Shown here: positions 1 to 7,936 of the stretch, one piece after another
Numbering within the stretch: the stretch's first letter is position 1
How the letters are laid out: every line of letters starts with the position of its first letter
From: an uncultured Lachnospiraceae bacterium
GTDB taxonomy: Bacteria; Bacillota; Clostridia; Lachnospirales; Lachnospiraceae
Direction: 5' to 3'
Length of the DNA: 64,000 nucleotides
NCBI GenBank assembly: GCA_947643615.1
Contig: CANRWO010000004.1
Span: 1 to 64,000, forward strand
Made by a program: the position numbers and the translations under genes
The notes under the pieces: model-generated
Database searches by the model: none
What the model was told of the DNA's origin: nothing
Seen by the model: the letters and a program-made list of their open reading frames with translations, nothing else

Positions 1-131
1 AGGTACCTTAAGGCTGCTTAATCTCTTCCTTAACTTACTGACATTGGTTCACACGCGCCATTCGCAAAACCGCACTTTCAGTGCCCGCCGCTGCTGCGCA
101 GCTGTTTTTGCTCATAAAAAGGCGCTCCGTT

Positions 132-177
132 CGTACCCAGATAACTTCTTATGCAAGCATAAATTTATCTGGGTACG
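132..177. repeat. Nested perfect hairpin downstream of the GT39-like gene
   Basis: A perfect 13-bp inverted repeat (CGTACCCAGATAA at 132-144, its complement at 165-177) encloses a second perfect 6-bp hairpin (TTATGC/GCATAA, 149-162). There is no T-tract on either strand, so it does not read as a simple intrinsic terminator. The rest of 1-254 contains no convincing gene. A further inverted pair (GTGTGA at 184-189, TCACAC further right) lies next to it. Function is unknown. Confidence 0.6.
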
Positions 178-231
178 ACTGACGTGTGAACTGTAACCAT
201 AAAATTTTCCGAAAATCTCACACCCCTGATT

Positions 232-257
232 TGAGTGCCCGCCAAGGCGGGCGCTCA
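232..257. repeat. GC-rich hairpin overlapping the stop codon of the GT39-like gene
   Basis: GAGTGCCCGCC and GGCGGGCGCTC pair around a two-base loop, with one mismatch in the stem. The hairpin overlaps the stop codon (255-257) of the upstream minus-strand gene. No run of T follows on the minus strand, so it is more likely an mRNA 3' stabilising structure, or a member of the same hairpin-rich family as 132-177, than a classic terminator. Confidence 0.5.
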
Positions 258-1928
258 CTTTTCAACGATCACAAAGTAATTGTCATAGAAGGATGTAATA
301 TCATACCTCTCCCCGTCAAACAGATGCAGGAAATTGGCATTTACCAGGTATACCACCGCCTTCCCTGCATTCGCCGCCAGGACCTCCTCAGATACGTCCG
401 CATACAGATATCTATCCCTGTATGGCAGCCTTTCCACTCCCGCCTGAAAATTGCTGACGCCCTGATAATACAAGGCGTCTATCTCATGGCAGTACATGGT
501 CAGGATCTCTCCAACAGCGCCCACGCCCTCCCCCTGGGGATCCGGCGTAATATGATAGACATCACACTCAAAATTCTCTGCAAACTCCAAAGCCTGGACA
601 TAGGGGTCATAATAATAGATGCGGCTGACATCCGCCCATGAACCGAAATAGGTGGCGGCAAAAAGCAATGCGCAGACACCGTAATAGGCCCCTATGGGCA
701 GAAACAGCAATTTCCGTTTTGTAATGCACCAGTCGATTCCCACTGCCCCGATAGCAAGGATCACATAAAAGATCACATTGATACGGTTGATGGTCACTTC
801 CTTGGTGACCACGCCTACCCAGATCCCCATAAAGAGCCAGAACAACAGTATCGTGTAGGCCAGTCCCCTCGTTTCTGTTGTTCCCGTCGTTTCCGACCCC
901 GCCTCCGCATTCCGCTGTCCCCTTCCCCTGTACAGCCTGATTCCCATCACTGCCAGGCCCAGGATAAAGAAACCCACCGTGAGATAATAGACCGGGCCGA
1001 AGCGGACTATGGTGTTGGTAGCGCTCTTATCCCCATTCCCCCAGGCTACGCTCACCATGGAAACCACGTTTTTCCATAGCTGCGCCCAGGAAAAATTGGT
1101 AAGCAGGATATCCTCTCCCCGGTTGCTCTGTAAAAAAGAAGGAATTGTAAAAAGCGGTGTCTCAATGGATTCGCCGCCCAAAACCGTAAGTGCCATGGAC
1201 AGGTACTCGGGCAATGCAATCACCGTAAAAATACAAAAACAGATTACCAGCTGCCTTATGCCAATCCGCTTCCGCATCAGCAGGTAGGCGGCTGCAGCCA
1301 GCAAAAACAGCGGGACAGAATAATCCGCCACGCCATAACTATAGCAGCACAGGGCAAAAAAGACCATGGACACATAAAGCATCCACTTTCTCCTCACCCC
1401 GGAGATCAAAAAACAGACCCCGAACAGAAACATATGGGGAAACATGTTACAGTCAAAAGACCACCTGCTCTGCATGTAATGCCAGGGGCATATCACCCCC
1501 AGAAGTTGCAGCAGCACACCCGTCCTGACCCCGCCCAAGTGCTTTCCCAGAAAATACAGCGCCAGAATCCCCAGGCTGCTCACAATCAGCATAGGCAGCC
1601 GGATGGTTACCGTAGAGAAGCCAAAGGCCTTGATCAAGGGCACCATACAATATGCTAACAGCACACTCTGCTGGCTGCTGATCCATGCCGTTAAGTGCAC
1701 GGGAAAACGCATCCCATACCGGTCCGTTCCGTATTCGGAAAGCGCCAGCGCATCAACGGCAGTCATCGCCTCGTCCTGGTGGACCCCCACCGGCGACATC
1801 CCGAAATGAAACCCACGTATGAAAATACCTATGCCCAAAAGAAACAGGACCAGAAGGGCCTCCTGTCTTTTGGAAAGTTCAAATTGCCGCCTGCCCGTTA
1901 TCACCATATGCTGAAAATTCCTTTGCAT
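255..1928 (-). CDS. GT39-like multi-pass membrane glycosyltransferase
   Basis: 557 residues. A short cytoplasmic N-terminus is followed by about ten hydrophobic segments and a C-terminal soluble domain (about 430-557). The first loop has a 'GVHQDEAMTA' stretch, the acidic motif expected after TM1 in ArnT/PMT-type (GT-C) glycosyltransferases that take sugars from polyprenyl-phosphate donors. The acceptor cannot be told from sequence. It is the last gene of the yicC-to-cinA run, 21 bp after cinA. The ATG at 1928 has only a weak ribosome binding site; Met8 is an alternative start. Family assignment is reasonably secure, substrate unknown. Confidence 0.75.
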   Translation of the reverse strand: MQRNFQHMVITGRRQFELSKRQEALLVLFLLGIGIFIRGFHFGMSPVGVHQDEAMTAVDALALSEYGTDRYGMRFPVHLTAWISSQQSVLLAYCMVPLIKAFGFSTVTIRLPMLIVSSLGILALYFLGKHLGGVRTGVLLQLLGVICPWHYMQSRWSFDCNMFPHMFLFGVCFLISGVRRKWMLYVSMVFFALCCYSYGVADYSVPLFLLAAAAYLLMRKRIGIRQLVICFCIFTVIALPEYLSMALTVLGGESIETPLFTIPSFLQSNRGEDILLTNFSWAQLWKNVVSMVSVAWGNGDKSATNTIVRFGPVYYLTVGFFILGLAVMGIRLYRGRGQRNAEAGSETTGTTETRGLAYTILLFWLFMGIWVGVVTKEVTINRINVIFYVILAIGAVGIDWCITKRKLLFLPIGAYYGVCALLFAATYFGSWADVSRIYYYDPYVQALEFAENFECDVYHITPDPQGEGVGAVGEILTMYCHEIDALYYQGVSNFQAGVERLPYRDRYLYADVSEEVLAANAGKAVVYLVNANFLHLFDGERYDITSFYDNYFVIVEK

Positions 1929-1949
1929 TACTTTCGCGTATGCACGCTC

Positions 1950-3218
1950 TTAATCCTTTTTCCCGAAGGTCACCTTACTGAAATATTCCAGGATACAGCT
2001 CCGCATCAGGGACAGAGCTGCGGCGACGGAGGACTCCCTCACTTTGCCGCGGTTCCCGCTGAACTGGTATTTTTTCACCGTGACCTTACCCTTTACGCAA
2101 CAGGCTATATACACCAGGCCCACAGGCTTCTCTTCCGTTCCGCCGTCAGGCCCTGCGATGCCGGTCACAGCCACGGCGACATCCGCTTTGGAAAACAAAG
2201 CCGCCCCCTTAGCCATCTCCTCCGCCACCTGCCCACTGACCGCGCCATATTTCTGCAGCGTGGACTTTTTGACGCCCAACAGCTTCCGCTTCGCTTTATT
2301 CGAATAGGTGACATATCCTGACTTATAAACCTCCGACACCCCCGGCACGTTGACAAGCCTGCCGGAAAGCAACCCTCCCGTGCAGGACTCCGCACAGGTC
2401 AATGACAGATCATTGGCTATCAATAGGTCCGTCACGGCCTTCTCCAGTGTGGTATCCTCCTCCGTGGTGTAGATATTGTTGCCAAAACGCGCTTTCAACT
2501 CCTTGACCATAGGTTTGATCAGCTTACCTGCCGCCTTTTGGTCTTCTGCCGCTGCAGTGACACGTATATGGACCTCCCCGGTCTTGGCATAAGTGGCAAT
2601 GGTAGGGTTGGTCTGCCCGTCGATCAAATCCTTCACCATGGTCTCCACCCTGCTCTCCCCCATGCCGCAGATTTTCACTGTCTGGGAACAGATGACCTGA
2701 GGCGTCATTTTCCGCAGATAGGGTTCCACTTTCTCTTCAAACAGGGGATACAGCTCATTAGGCGGCCCCGGCAGGAGCACTACCTTCGCCTGTTCCGTCT
2801 CCATCACCGCACCAGGCGCCGTACCGTTGGGATTGTCCAAAACAATGGCGCCCTCAGGCATCATAGCCTGCTTCCAGTTATTCTCCGTGGGGACGGTTCC
2901 CCGCTTCTCGAAAAACTCCTCAATGCTCTTCCTGCTGGGTTCATGCATCACCAGCTCCCTGCCGCAGACTTCCGCCGCCACTTCCTTGGTCAGGTCGTCC
3001 TCCGTGGGCCCCAGCCCGCCGGAAAGGATCACAATATCGGAACGCTCCATGGCTGTCCTCAGCACCATGGAAAGCCTCTCCGCGTTATCTCCCACTACCG
3101 TCTGGAAATAACAGGATAGTCCCAGTCCCGCACACTTTTCGGCCAGATAGGCCGCATTGGTGTTTACAATATTTCCAAGCAACAGTTCCGTACCCACACA
3201 GATCAGTTCTACCGTCAT
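1950..3218 (-). CDS. cinA: CinA-family protein (competence/damage-inducible, nicotinamide mononucleotide deamidase type)
   Basis: 422 residues, the normal two-domain length. The N-terminal MoCF/MoaB-like domain (about 1-170) carries 'GTELLLGNIVNTNAAYLAEK' and 'SGGLGPTEDDLTKE'. The C-terminal CinA domain (about 255-415) carries 'CAESCTGGLLSGRL' and 'VTGIAGPDGGTEEKPVGLVY', typical of PncC-type NMN amidohydrolases. In this family the C-terminal domain recycles NMN to nicotinate mononucleotide and the N-terminal domain resembles ADP-ribose pyrophosphatases; the competence link is historical. The start is fixed by a strong GGGAGG site about 6 bases upstream. It follows pgsA in the operon; in many Firmicutes it lies beside pgsA and recA. 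Confidence 0.93.
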   Translation of the reverse strand: MTVELICVGTELLLGNIVNTNAAYLAEKCAGLGLSCYFQTVVGDNAERLSMVLRTAMERSDIVILSGGLGPTEDDLTKEVAAEVCGRELVMHEPSRKSIEEFFEKRGTVPTENNWKQAMMPEGAIVLDNPNGTAPGAVMETEQAKVVLLPGPPNELYPLFEEKVEPYLRKMTPQVICSQTVKICGMGESRVETMVKDLIDGQTNPTIATYAKTGEVHIRVTAAAEDQKAAGKLIKPMVKELKARFGNNIYTTEEDTTLEKAVTDLLIANDLSLTCAESCTGGLLSGRLVNVPGVSEVYKSGYVTYSNKAKRKLLGVKKSTLQKYGAVSGQVAEEMAKGAALFSKADVAVAVTGIAGPDGGTEEKPVGLVYIACCVKGKVTVKKYQFSGNRGKVRESSVAAALSLMRSCILEYFSKVTFGKKD

Positions 3219-3342
3219 TGTTTCCTCCCTTTCCCCCAGGCAGGCTTTCCATAAATCCTACCTGTCCCAAGCCGGCTCACGTCCCAATGCCCTTCTTCAC
3301 ATTGCTCTTCCGGTATCCGCCGGAAAGAAAGACCCCGGGTAT

Positions 3343-3978
3343 CTATTTCTGTTCTTTCATAACGTCCTTATTTTTCACCAGATAGTCCACAAGGGAAATT
3401 ACCGTCAGGGCCAGCGCAATCCACATAACGATATCCGTGGCCAGCTGCAGCTCCTCCGTATTGCCGGACAGAAAATGGCCGTTATTCACCAGCATCAGGC
3501 AGATCATAACCATCTGGAAAGTAGTCTTAAATTTCCCCCAGTAGCTGGCCGCGATCACCACATGGTTGTCGGAGGCGATGAGCCGAAAGCCGCTGATGAT
3601 AAATTCCCGGCTGATGATAATGATCACCACCCAGGAGGGGATCCTGCCCATCTCCGTCAATGCGATCAGCGCCGCACAGACCAGCAGCTTATCTGCCAGC
3701 GGGTCCATAAATTTCCCGAAATTGGTTACCAGATTGTATTTCCGGGCGATCTTGCCGTCGGCCAGGTCCGTCAGGCTGGCAACCACAAAGATCCCCAGGG
3801 CAATATAATCCGAATACTCCATGATCCCGCCAAAAAGAGCCGTAAACCAGCTCCATCCGTGATAATTTCCAAGGAGCACCGCCACAAAGGGCAGGATCAG
3901 TATGACTCTGAAGATGGTCAGTTTATTGGGCAGGTTCATTTTACCCTTGGTTTCCATACTGCTCTTCACACTACTCAT
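3343..3978 (-). CDS. pgsA: CDP-diacylglycerol--glycerol-3-phosphate 3-phosphatidyltransferase
   Basis: 211 residues with several membrane segments. The CDP-alcohol phosphatidyltransferase signature is complete: 'DLADGKIARKYNLVTNFGKF' followed by MDPLADK, giving DG..AR..G...D...D. It makes phosphatidylglycerol phosphate, the committed step to PG and cardiolipin, at the cytoplasmic membrane. The ATG at 3978 overlaps the rimO stop by 8 bases (ATGAGTAG) and has a GAGG site 7 bases upstream, so translation is probably coupled to rimO. Internal Met residues at 8 and 14 are alternatives, the latter giving the usual MNLPNKLT start. Confidence 0.93.
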   Translation of the reverse strand: MSSVKSSMETKGKMNLPNKLTIFRVILILPFVAVLLGNYHGWSWFTALFGGIMEYSDYIALGIFVVASLTDLADGKIARKYNLVTNFGKFMDPLADKLLVCAALIALTEMGRIPSWVVIIIISREFIISGFRLIASDNHVVIAASYWGKFKTTFQMVMICLMLVNNGHFLSGNTEELQLATDIVMWIALALTVISLVDYLVKNKDVMKEQK

Positions 3979-5299
3979 GATATACCTCGCCTATCAGATC
4001 ATATTCATTGGAATCCGTCACCAGGGCCTTCACAAAATCTCCCGTCATCAGATTCGCGGTTGTATTCAAAAACAGATATCCGTCCACGTTCGGCGCGTCC
4101 CGGTAAGTCCTTGTGACATACACATCCTCGTCTGCCACCTTTCCCTCCACCATGACGGTCAAGACCCTGCCCACCATATCCTCCGCCTTTTCGAAAGCAA
4201 TGGCCTGCTGAAGCTCCATCAGCTCGTCCCTGCGCGCTTCCTTTACGGATTCCTCTATCTGGCCAGGCATCTCTGCCGCCGCCGTGTCTTCCTCCTGAGA
4301 ATAGGGGAACACCCCCAGCCTGTCAAATTCCATCTCATTGACAAAACGGTACAGCTCCTCGAAATCCTCCTGGGTCTCTCCGGGGAAACCGCTGATCAGT
4401 GTAGTCCTCAGGCAAATATCGGGAATCCTTTCCCGCAGCCTCCCTATCTGCTCCCGCAGCTCTTCCTCCGTAGTCCGCCGGCCCATACGCTTCAGCACCC
4501 CGTCGGATGCATGCTGGATAGGGATATCCAGATAATGGCATATTTTTGGCTCTGCAGCAATGGTCTCTGCCAGTTCCTCCGTGATCTCCTCGGGATAACA
4601 GTACAGAAGCCTGATCCAATAAAGACCGCTGACCCGGGCCAGCCTGCGGAGAAGTTCGGGCAGGCATTTCCTGCCGTACAGATCCGTGCCGTACAGAGTC
4701 GTCTCCTGGGCCACCAGGATCAATTCTTTTACGCCCTGGTCCGCCAACACCCTGGCCTGGGCTTCCAGTTCTTCCATGGGGATGCTCCTGTAGCCTCCCC
4801 TGACCTTGGGGATAATACAATAAGTACAGCGCTTGTTACAGCCTTCCGCTATCTTCAAATAAGCGTAATGCCCGCCTGTGGTGAGCATCCTGTTCCGGTA
4901 AACCGGAGGCGCGCTGTCCAGTTCACGGTAATGGTTCCCGGGCCTTCCTTCCAGTATCCCGTCAAGGGCATCCGCAATCTCTTCAATGGCCATAGTCCCG
5001 ACTATGGCATCTACCTGGGGGATCTCTCTCTGGATCTCCTCCCGGTAGCGCTGTGCCAGGCAGCCTGCCGCAACCAACGCCCTGAGTTGGCTGCTGTCCT
5101 TCAGCTCCGCCATATCCAGCAGCGCTTGAATGCTTTCCTCCTTGGCATCGCCGATGAAGCAGCAGGTGTTTACGATCACCGCCTCCGCTTCCGCTTCGTC
5201 GTCCGTAAAGGAATATCCCCTGTCCCTGAGCATTCCCAACATCATTTCCGTATCCGCCAGATTCTTGTCACAACCCAGCGATACAAACAGTATTTTCAT
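3971..5299 (-). CDS. rimO: Ribosomal protein S12 methylthiotransferase RimO
   Basis: 442 residues from the chosen ATG, which begins MKILFVSLGCDKNLADTEMM and has AGGAAGG upstream; an in-frame extension to 5332 has no supporting site. Three domains are visible: N-terminal MTTase with conserved Cys residues (SLGCDKNLAD, VNTCCFIGDAKEE), radical SAM core with 'CNKRCTYC' (CxxxCxxC) near residue 150, and a C-terminal TRAM domain that binds substrate. The enzyme adds a methylthio group to Asp of ribosomal protein S12. GCDKN is typical of RimO, whereas MiaB usually has GCQMN. It sits between rpoZ and pgsA. Confidence 0.94.
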   Translation of the reverse strand: MKILFVSLGCDKNLADTEMMLGMLRDRGYSFTDDEAEAEAVIVNTCCFIGDAKEESIQALLDMAELKDSSQLRALVAAGCLAQRYREEIQREIPQVDAIVGTMAIEEIADALDGILEGRPGNHYRELDSAPPVYRNRMLTTGGHYAYLKIAEGCNKRCTYCIIPKVRGGYRSIPMEELEAQARVLADQGVKELILVAQETTLYGTDLYGRKCLPELLRRLARVSGLYWIRLLYCYPEEITEELAETIAAEPKICHYLDIPIQHASDGVLKRMGRRTTEEELREQIGRLRERIPDICLRTTLISGFPGETQEDFEELYRFVNEMEFDRLGVFPYSQEEDTAAAEMPGQIEESVKEARRDELMELQQAIAFEKAEDMVGRVLTVMVEGKVADEDVYVTRTYRDAPNVDGYLFLNTTANLMTGDFVKALVTDSNEYDLIGEVYHE

Positions 5300-5321
5300 A
5301 AAAAACCTTCCTGATAATAAA

Positions 5322-5343
5322 GTAGCTGGCAAAAACCAGCTAC
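5322..5343 (-). terminator. Hairpin between rpoZ and rimO, weak terminator or processing site
   Basis: GTAGCTGG and CCAGCTAC form a perfect 8-bp stem. On the minus strand it is followed by TTTATTA, a poor U-tract. It lies in the 52-bp gap between the rpoZ stop and the rimO start, just upstream of the rimO ribosome binding site. It may attenuate or delimit the transcript rather than end it. Confidence 0.45.
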
Positions 5344-5351
5344 CTCCGCTT

Positions 5352-5588
5352 TTATTCTTCGTCGCCTAAAATCTTAATGGCCCCCTGGTTCAACTCGTCT
5401 ACCGCAACAGAGAGGGGTTTCTTACCCGCTTTGGCAATCACCAGGGGATCCTCCCCCGCAATGATCTGCCTTGCTCTTTTTGAAGTCGCCATAACAATGG
5501 AATAGCGGCTGTTTACCACAGGTGACTCACCGGGTTCTACCTCACTGTTTACTACCTTTATCAAATCGGAATAAGATGGATGTAACAT
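5352..5588 (-). CDS. rpoZ: DNA-directed RNA polymerase omega subunit
   Basis: 78 residues, typical for Clostridia. 'MLHPSYSDLIKVVNSEVEPG' and 'SRYSIVMATSKRARQI' are the conserved omega N-terminal region, with the RYSIVMATSKRAR helix clear. Omega binds the beta-prime C-terminal tail and helps assemble RNA polymerase. The start overlaps the gmk stop by one base (TAATG), so translation is coupled. The gmk-rpoZ pair is one of the most conserved in bacteria, which backs the call. Confidence 0.93.
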   Translation of the reverse strand: MLHPSYSDLIKVVNSEVEPGESPVVNSRYSIVMATSKRARQIIAGEDPLVIAKAGKKPLSVAVDELNQGAIKILGDEE

Positions 5589-6223
5589 TATTGTGCTCCT
5601 TTCGCAAATGCTTTTAACTCATTTCTGATCTGTTGAATAAATGCCTCTCTTCTGACAGGCGCCCTGCGGGAAGCCTCCACCAATTGATGAACCTCCTCCA
5701 CACAGACATCCAGGTCATCGTTTACCGCTATATAATCATAGGCTTCTATGCCTTCTGATTCCTCCGCTGCACGGGCAAGGCGCTTCGCGATCACATCCTC
5801 GCTCTCCGTCCCCCGTTTCACCAGCCTGCGTTTCAATTCCTCCCCGCTGGGAGGTGTGACAAATATCAGCAGGCTTTCGGGAAATTGCTCTTTGATCTTC
5901 AATGCGCCCTGTATTTCAATCTCCAGGATCACATTGTTGCCTGCCTGCATCTGCCGCTCTACATAATCCCTGGGGGTACCGTAATAGTTATCGCAGTACT
6001 GTGCATATTCGATCAATCCGTTCCGGCGGATGGTCTCCTCAAAATGCTCCCTGTCCGTAAAGAAGTATTCCACGCCGTCCCGCTCCCCCTCCCTGGGTTT
6101 CCTGGTGGTCATGGAAACCGACAGGGCATAATTGTCATATTTCTTAATAAGCGCCTTCACAAGGGTTCCCTTACCCGCCCCTGAGAAACCTGATATCACC
6201 GTGAGTATTCCCTTATTTTCCAT
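5588..6223 (-). CDS. gmk: Guanylate kinase
   Basis: 211 residues from the chosen ATG, the usual length. P-loop 'SGFSGAGKGTLVKAL' near the N-terminus, GMP-binding 'SVSMTTRKPREGERDGVEYFF', and 'NVILEIEIQGALKIKEQFPE' are all present. It phosphorylates GMP to GDP in the cytoplasm. The open frame continues to 6316, but that stretch runs into the hairpin modules of the upstream leader; GGGGA about 7 bases before the ATG at 6223 supports the short form, though an in-frame ATG four codons earlier cannot be excluded. Part of the yicC-remA-gmk-rpoZ operon. Confidence 0.94.
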   Translation of the reverse strand: MENKGILTVISGFSGAGKGTLVKALIKKYDNYALSVSMTTRKPREGERDGVEYFFTDREHFEETIRRNGLIEYAQYCDNYYGTPRDYVERQMQAGNNVILEIEIQGALKIKEQFPESLLIFVTPPSGEELKRRLVKRGTESEDVIAKRLARAAEESEGIEAYDYIAVNDDLDVCVEEVHQLVEASRRAPVRREAFIQQIRNELKAFAKGAQ

Positions 6224-6241
6224 AATAATCCCCATTCCGGA

Positions 6242-6358
6242 GCGTTTACGCGACGGAGCGACGCAAATATCAAATTTGCGTCTGCAATCAAACAAATTTG
6301 TGACGCTCCAGCACAAATTTGCGTGTGAAAATCAGCACATCAGTGTGATTTTTCACAC
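6242..6358 (-). repeat. Three-hairpin module A (gmk-proximal copy)
   Basis: Read on the minus strand: hairpin 1 (6323-6358, loop CTGATG), hairpin 2 (6293-6321, CAAATTTGTG/CACAAATTTG), the linker GATTGCA, hairpin 3 (6260-6282, GACGCAAAT/ATTTGCGTC), then a mini-hairpin GCGTAAACGC (6242-6251). The same order, loops and linkers recur in module B (6376-6504), but the stems differ in sequence while still pairing. It ends just before the gmk start. Nothing in it looks coding. Confidence 0.7.
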
Positions 6359-6375
6359 TAATCCTCCATGTCAGA

Positions 6376-6504
6376 GCAGTTTACTGCGATGACACGCGAT
6401 GAGAAATTCGCGCAGGCGATTTCTCATCTGCGATCAGGGCATATTTGAGGCTCTGACTCAAATTGCCGATTGAAAAATAAAGTCATCAGACTTATTTTTC
6501 AATC
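6376..6504 (-). repeat. Three-hairpin module B (remA-proximal copy)
   Basis: Read on the minus strand: hairpin 1 (6468-6504, GATTGAAAAATAAGT stem, loop CTGATG), hairpin 2 (6443-6463, ATTTGAG/CTCAAAT), the linker GATCGCA, hairpin 3 (6398-6428, GATGAGAAAT/ATTTCTCATC), then a mini-hairpin GCAGTAAACTGC (6376-6387). Each module is preceded by a near-identical ATGRGGGATTAG-like box (about 6505-6517 and 6359-6372). It starts about 10 bases after the remA stop. Confidence 0.7.
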
Positions 6505-6527
6505 TAATCCCTCATGTCCTCCAAGCG

Positions 6528-6800
6528 TCAGCCTTCCCTGCTGCCGTCCTCCATTCCCTCCGCCCCCTGGCCCATATGGACTCTGCCCGCGATAGTCTCG
6601 GGCAGCAGCGCGGACAGCACGATCTGGCTGTTCTCCATGACCAGCACCGATTTCGTCTTGCGCCCCTGGGTGGCGTCGATTGCCGTACCCTTTTCCTTTG
6701 CACCCTGCACCAGGCGCTTTACAGGCGCCGAATCGGGACTTACGATAGCTATGATCTTGGATGTATTTACAATGTTCCCAAACCCGATGTGGATCAGCAT
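6528..6800 (-). CDS. remA: RemA/DUF370-family extracellular matrix regulator
   Basis: 90 residues matching the DUF370/RemA family from end to end: 'MLIHIGFGNIVNTSKIIAIV', 'SPDSAPVKRLVQGAKEKG', and 'RKTKSVLVMENSQIVLSAL'. In Bacillus subtilis RemA is a DNA-binding activator of biofilm matrix genes, and it lies beside gmk there too. Role here is inferred from the family. The start has AGAGG 6 bases upstream and is 9 bp after yicC. The last 12 residues (MGQGAEGMEDGSREG region) are a non-conserved tail. The stop lies about 25 bp before the first hairpin of module B. Confidence 0.92.
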   Translation of the reverse strand: MLIHIGFGNIVNTSKIIAIVSPDSAPVKRLVQGAKEKGTAIDATQGRKTKSVLVMENSQIVLSALLPETIAGRVHMGQGAEGMEDGSREG

Positions 6801-6809
6801 AGGATACCT

Positions 6810-7688
6810 CTATTCAATATTCTGGATCTGCTCGCGCACCTTCTCGATCTCGGTCTTTAACTCGATGGCACAGTTGGAAATCTCCAAATCGCTGGCCTTT
6901 GATAAAATGGTGTTGGCCTCCCGGTTCATCTCCTGTGCGATAAAGTCAAGCTTCCTGCCGATAGAACCGCCTCCCAGCAGGGTATTCCTGGTAGTCTCGA
7001 TATGGCTGCGAAGCCTTACGATCTCCTCATCCACACAGACCTTATCCGCAAAGATGGTGACCTCTGTCAGCAGCCTTCCCTCGTCCACTGTGGTATCGGC
7101 CAAAAGCTCCCGGACCCGGTCCTCCAGTTTCTGCCTGTATTCCGCAATTATCTCAGGGGACCTTTCCGAAATAAAATCAACCAGCTTCCCCATCCCGTCC
7201 AGTTTGTCGATCAGGTCGTCCCTTAAGTGCCCGCCTTCCACAATGCGGGTTTCAACGAACATCTTCGCCGCTCCCGCCACCGCCTTCTGCAGCTCCGTCC
7301 ACAGCTCCTCCTGATCCACGTCAGCCTCTTCCATGGTAAGCACATCCGGATACTTGGACAGAGCGGATACGCGGATATCATTGTCCAACCCAAAGTCCTC
7401 CGCCATCCGGTTCAGATACTTTAAGTATTCCTCCGCCACCTCTCTGTTGTAGCGCACTGTAGAACGGCTCTCCGAAAGATCCTCAAAGGTGATGAATACG
7501 TCCACCTTACCGCGGGAAATGTAATTTTTCAGTTCCGTGCGGACTGCGGACTCAAAGATCCCCAGCGCTTTGGGCATCTTTATGTTCACATCCAGATAAC
7601 GGTGGTTCACCGACTTCATTTCCACCGTGAACTTTCTGTTGTTCTCGGCAGTCTCGCATCTGCCGAAACCTGTCATACTCTTTATCAT
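6810..7688 (-). CDS. yicC: YicC-family endoribonuclease-like protein
   Basis: 292 residues from the ATG at 7688, which begins MIKSMTGFGRCETAENNRKF, the invariant YicC opening; GGAG lies 7 bases upstream. The C-terminal DUF1732 region has 'IGRKLDFIAQEMNREANTI' and 'EISNCAIELKTEIEKVREQI', both hallmarks. YicC proteins are cytoplasmic endoribonucleases in the cases studied and often precede gmk. First gene of the operon here, with a good sigma-A promoter at 7730-7758. Confidence 0.92.
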   Translation of the reverse strand: MIKSMTGFGRCETAENNRKFTVEMKSVNHRYLDVNIKMPKALGIFESAVRTELKNYISRGKVDVFITFEDLSESRSTVRYNREVAEEYLKYLNRMAEDFGLDNDIRVSALSKYPDVLTMEEADVDQEELWTELQKAVAGAAKMFVETRIVEGGHLRDDLIDKLDGMGKLVDFISERSPEIIAEYRQKLEDRVRELLADTTVDEGRLLTEVTIFADKVCVDEEIVRLRSHIETTRNTLLGGGSIGRKLDFIAQEMNREANTILSKASDLEISNCAIELKTEIEKVREQIQNIE

Positions 7689-7729
7689 AAGCGCTCCAAT
7701 CCTGATAGGAAAACTCTGCCACGGATACC

Positions 7730-7758
7730 ATTTTATCACAAAGAATGTGTTTCTTCAA
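7730..7758 (-). promoter_or_regulatory. Sigma-A promoter of the yicC-remA-gmk operon
   Basis: Minus-strand -35 TTGAAG (7753-7758) and -10 TAAAAT (7730-7735) are 17 bases apart, about 40 bases before the yicC start codon. It faces the rqcH gene across a divergent intergenic region (7741-7936). Confidence 0.65.
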
Positions 7759-7936
7759 TTAAAATATTCTTACTTGAAATAATCTTTGGCAGCGCCTGCT
7801 TTTGCTATTCCCATTCCCCCGGACTTTTGCTATACTTATTCTCAGCCGGGCGGACATGCTGCCGGCCCGGACATGAACCATATCCTTTCCATATAATATA
7901 ATAAATGAAAAGACAAGAAAGAATCGAGGATCCAAA

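Noticed and set aside
232-257. GC-rich hairpin as a rho-independent terminator of the GT39-like gene
   Set aside because: No T-tract follows on the minus strand.
3157-4116. Plus-strand ORF of 319 residues opposite pgsA/cinA
   Set aside because: Lies wholly antisense to well-supported genes, no family resemblance, His/Pro-rich composition typical of shadow frames.
6224-6316. N-terminal extension of guanylate kinase
   Set aside because: The extra residues are encoded by hairpin module A and do not resemble Gmk; GGGGA precedes the ATG at 6223.
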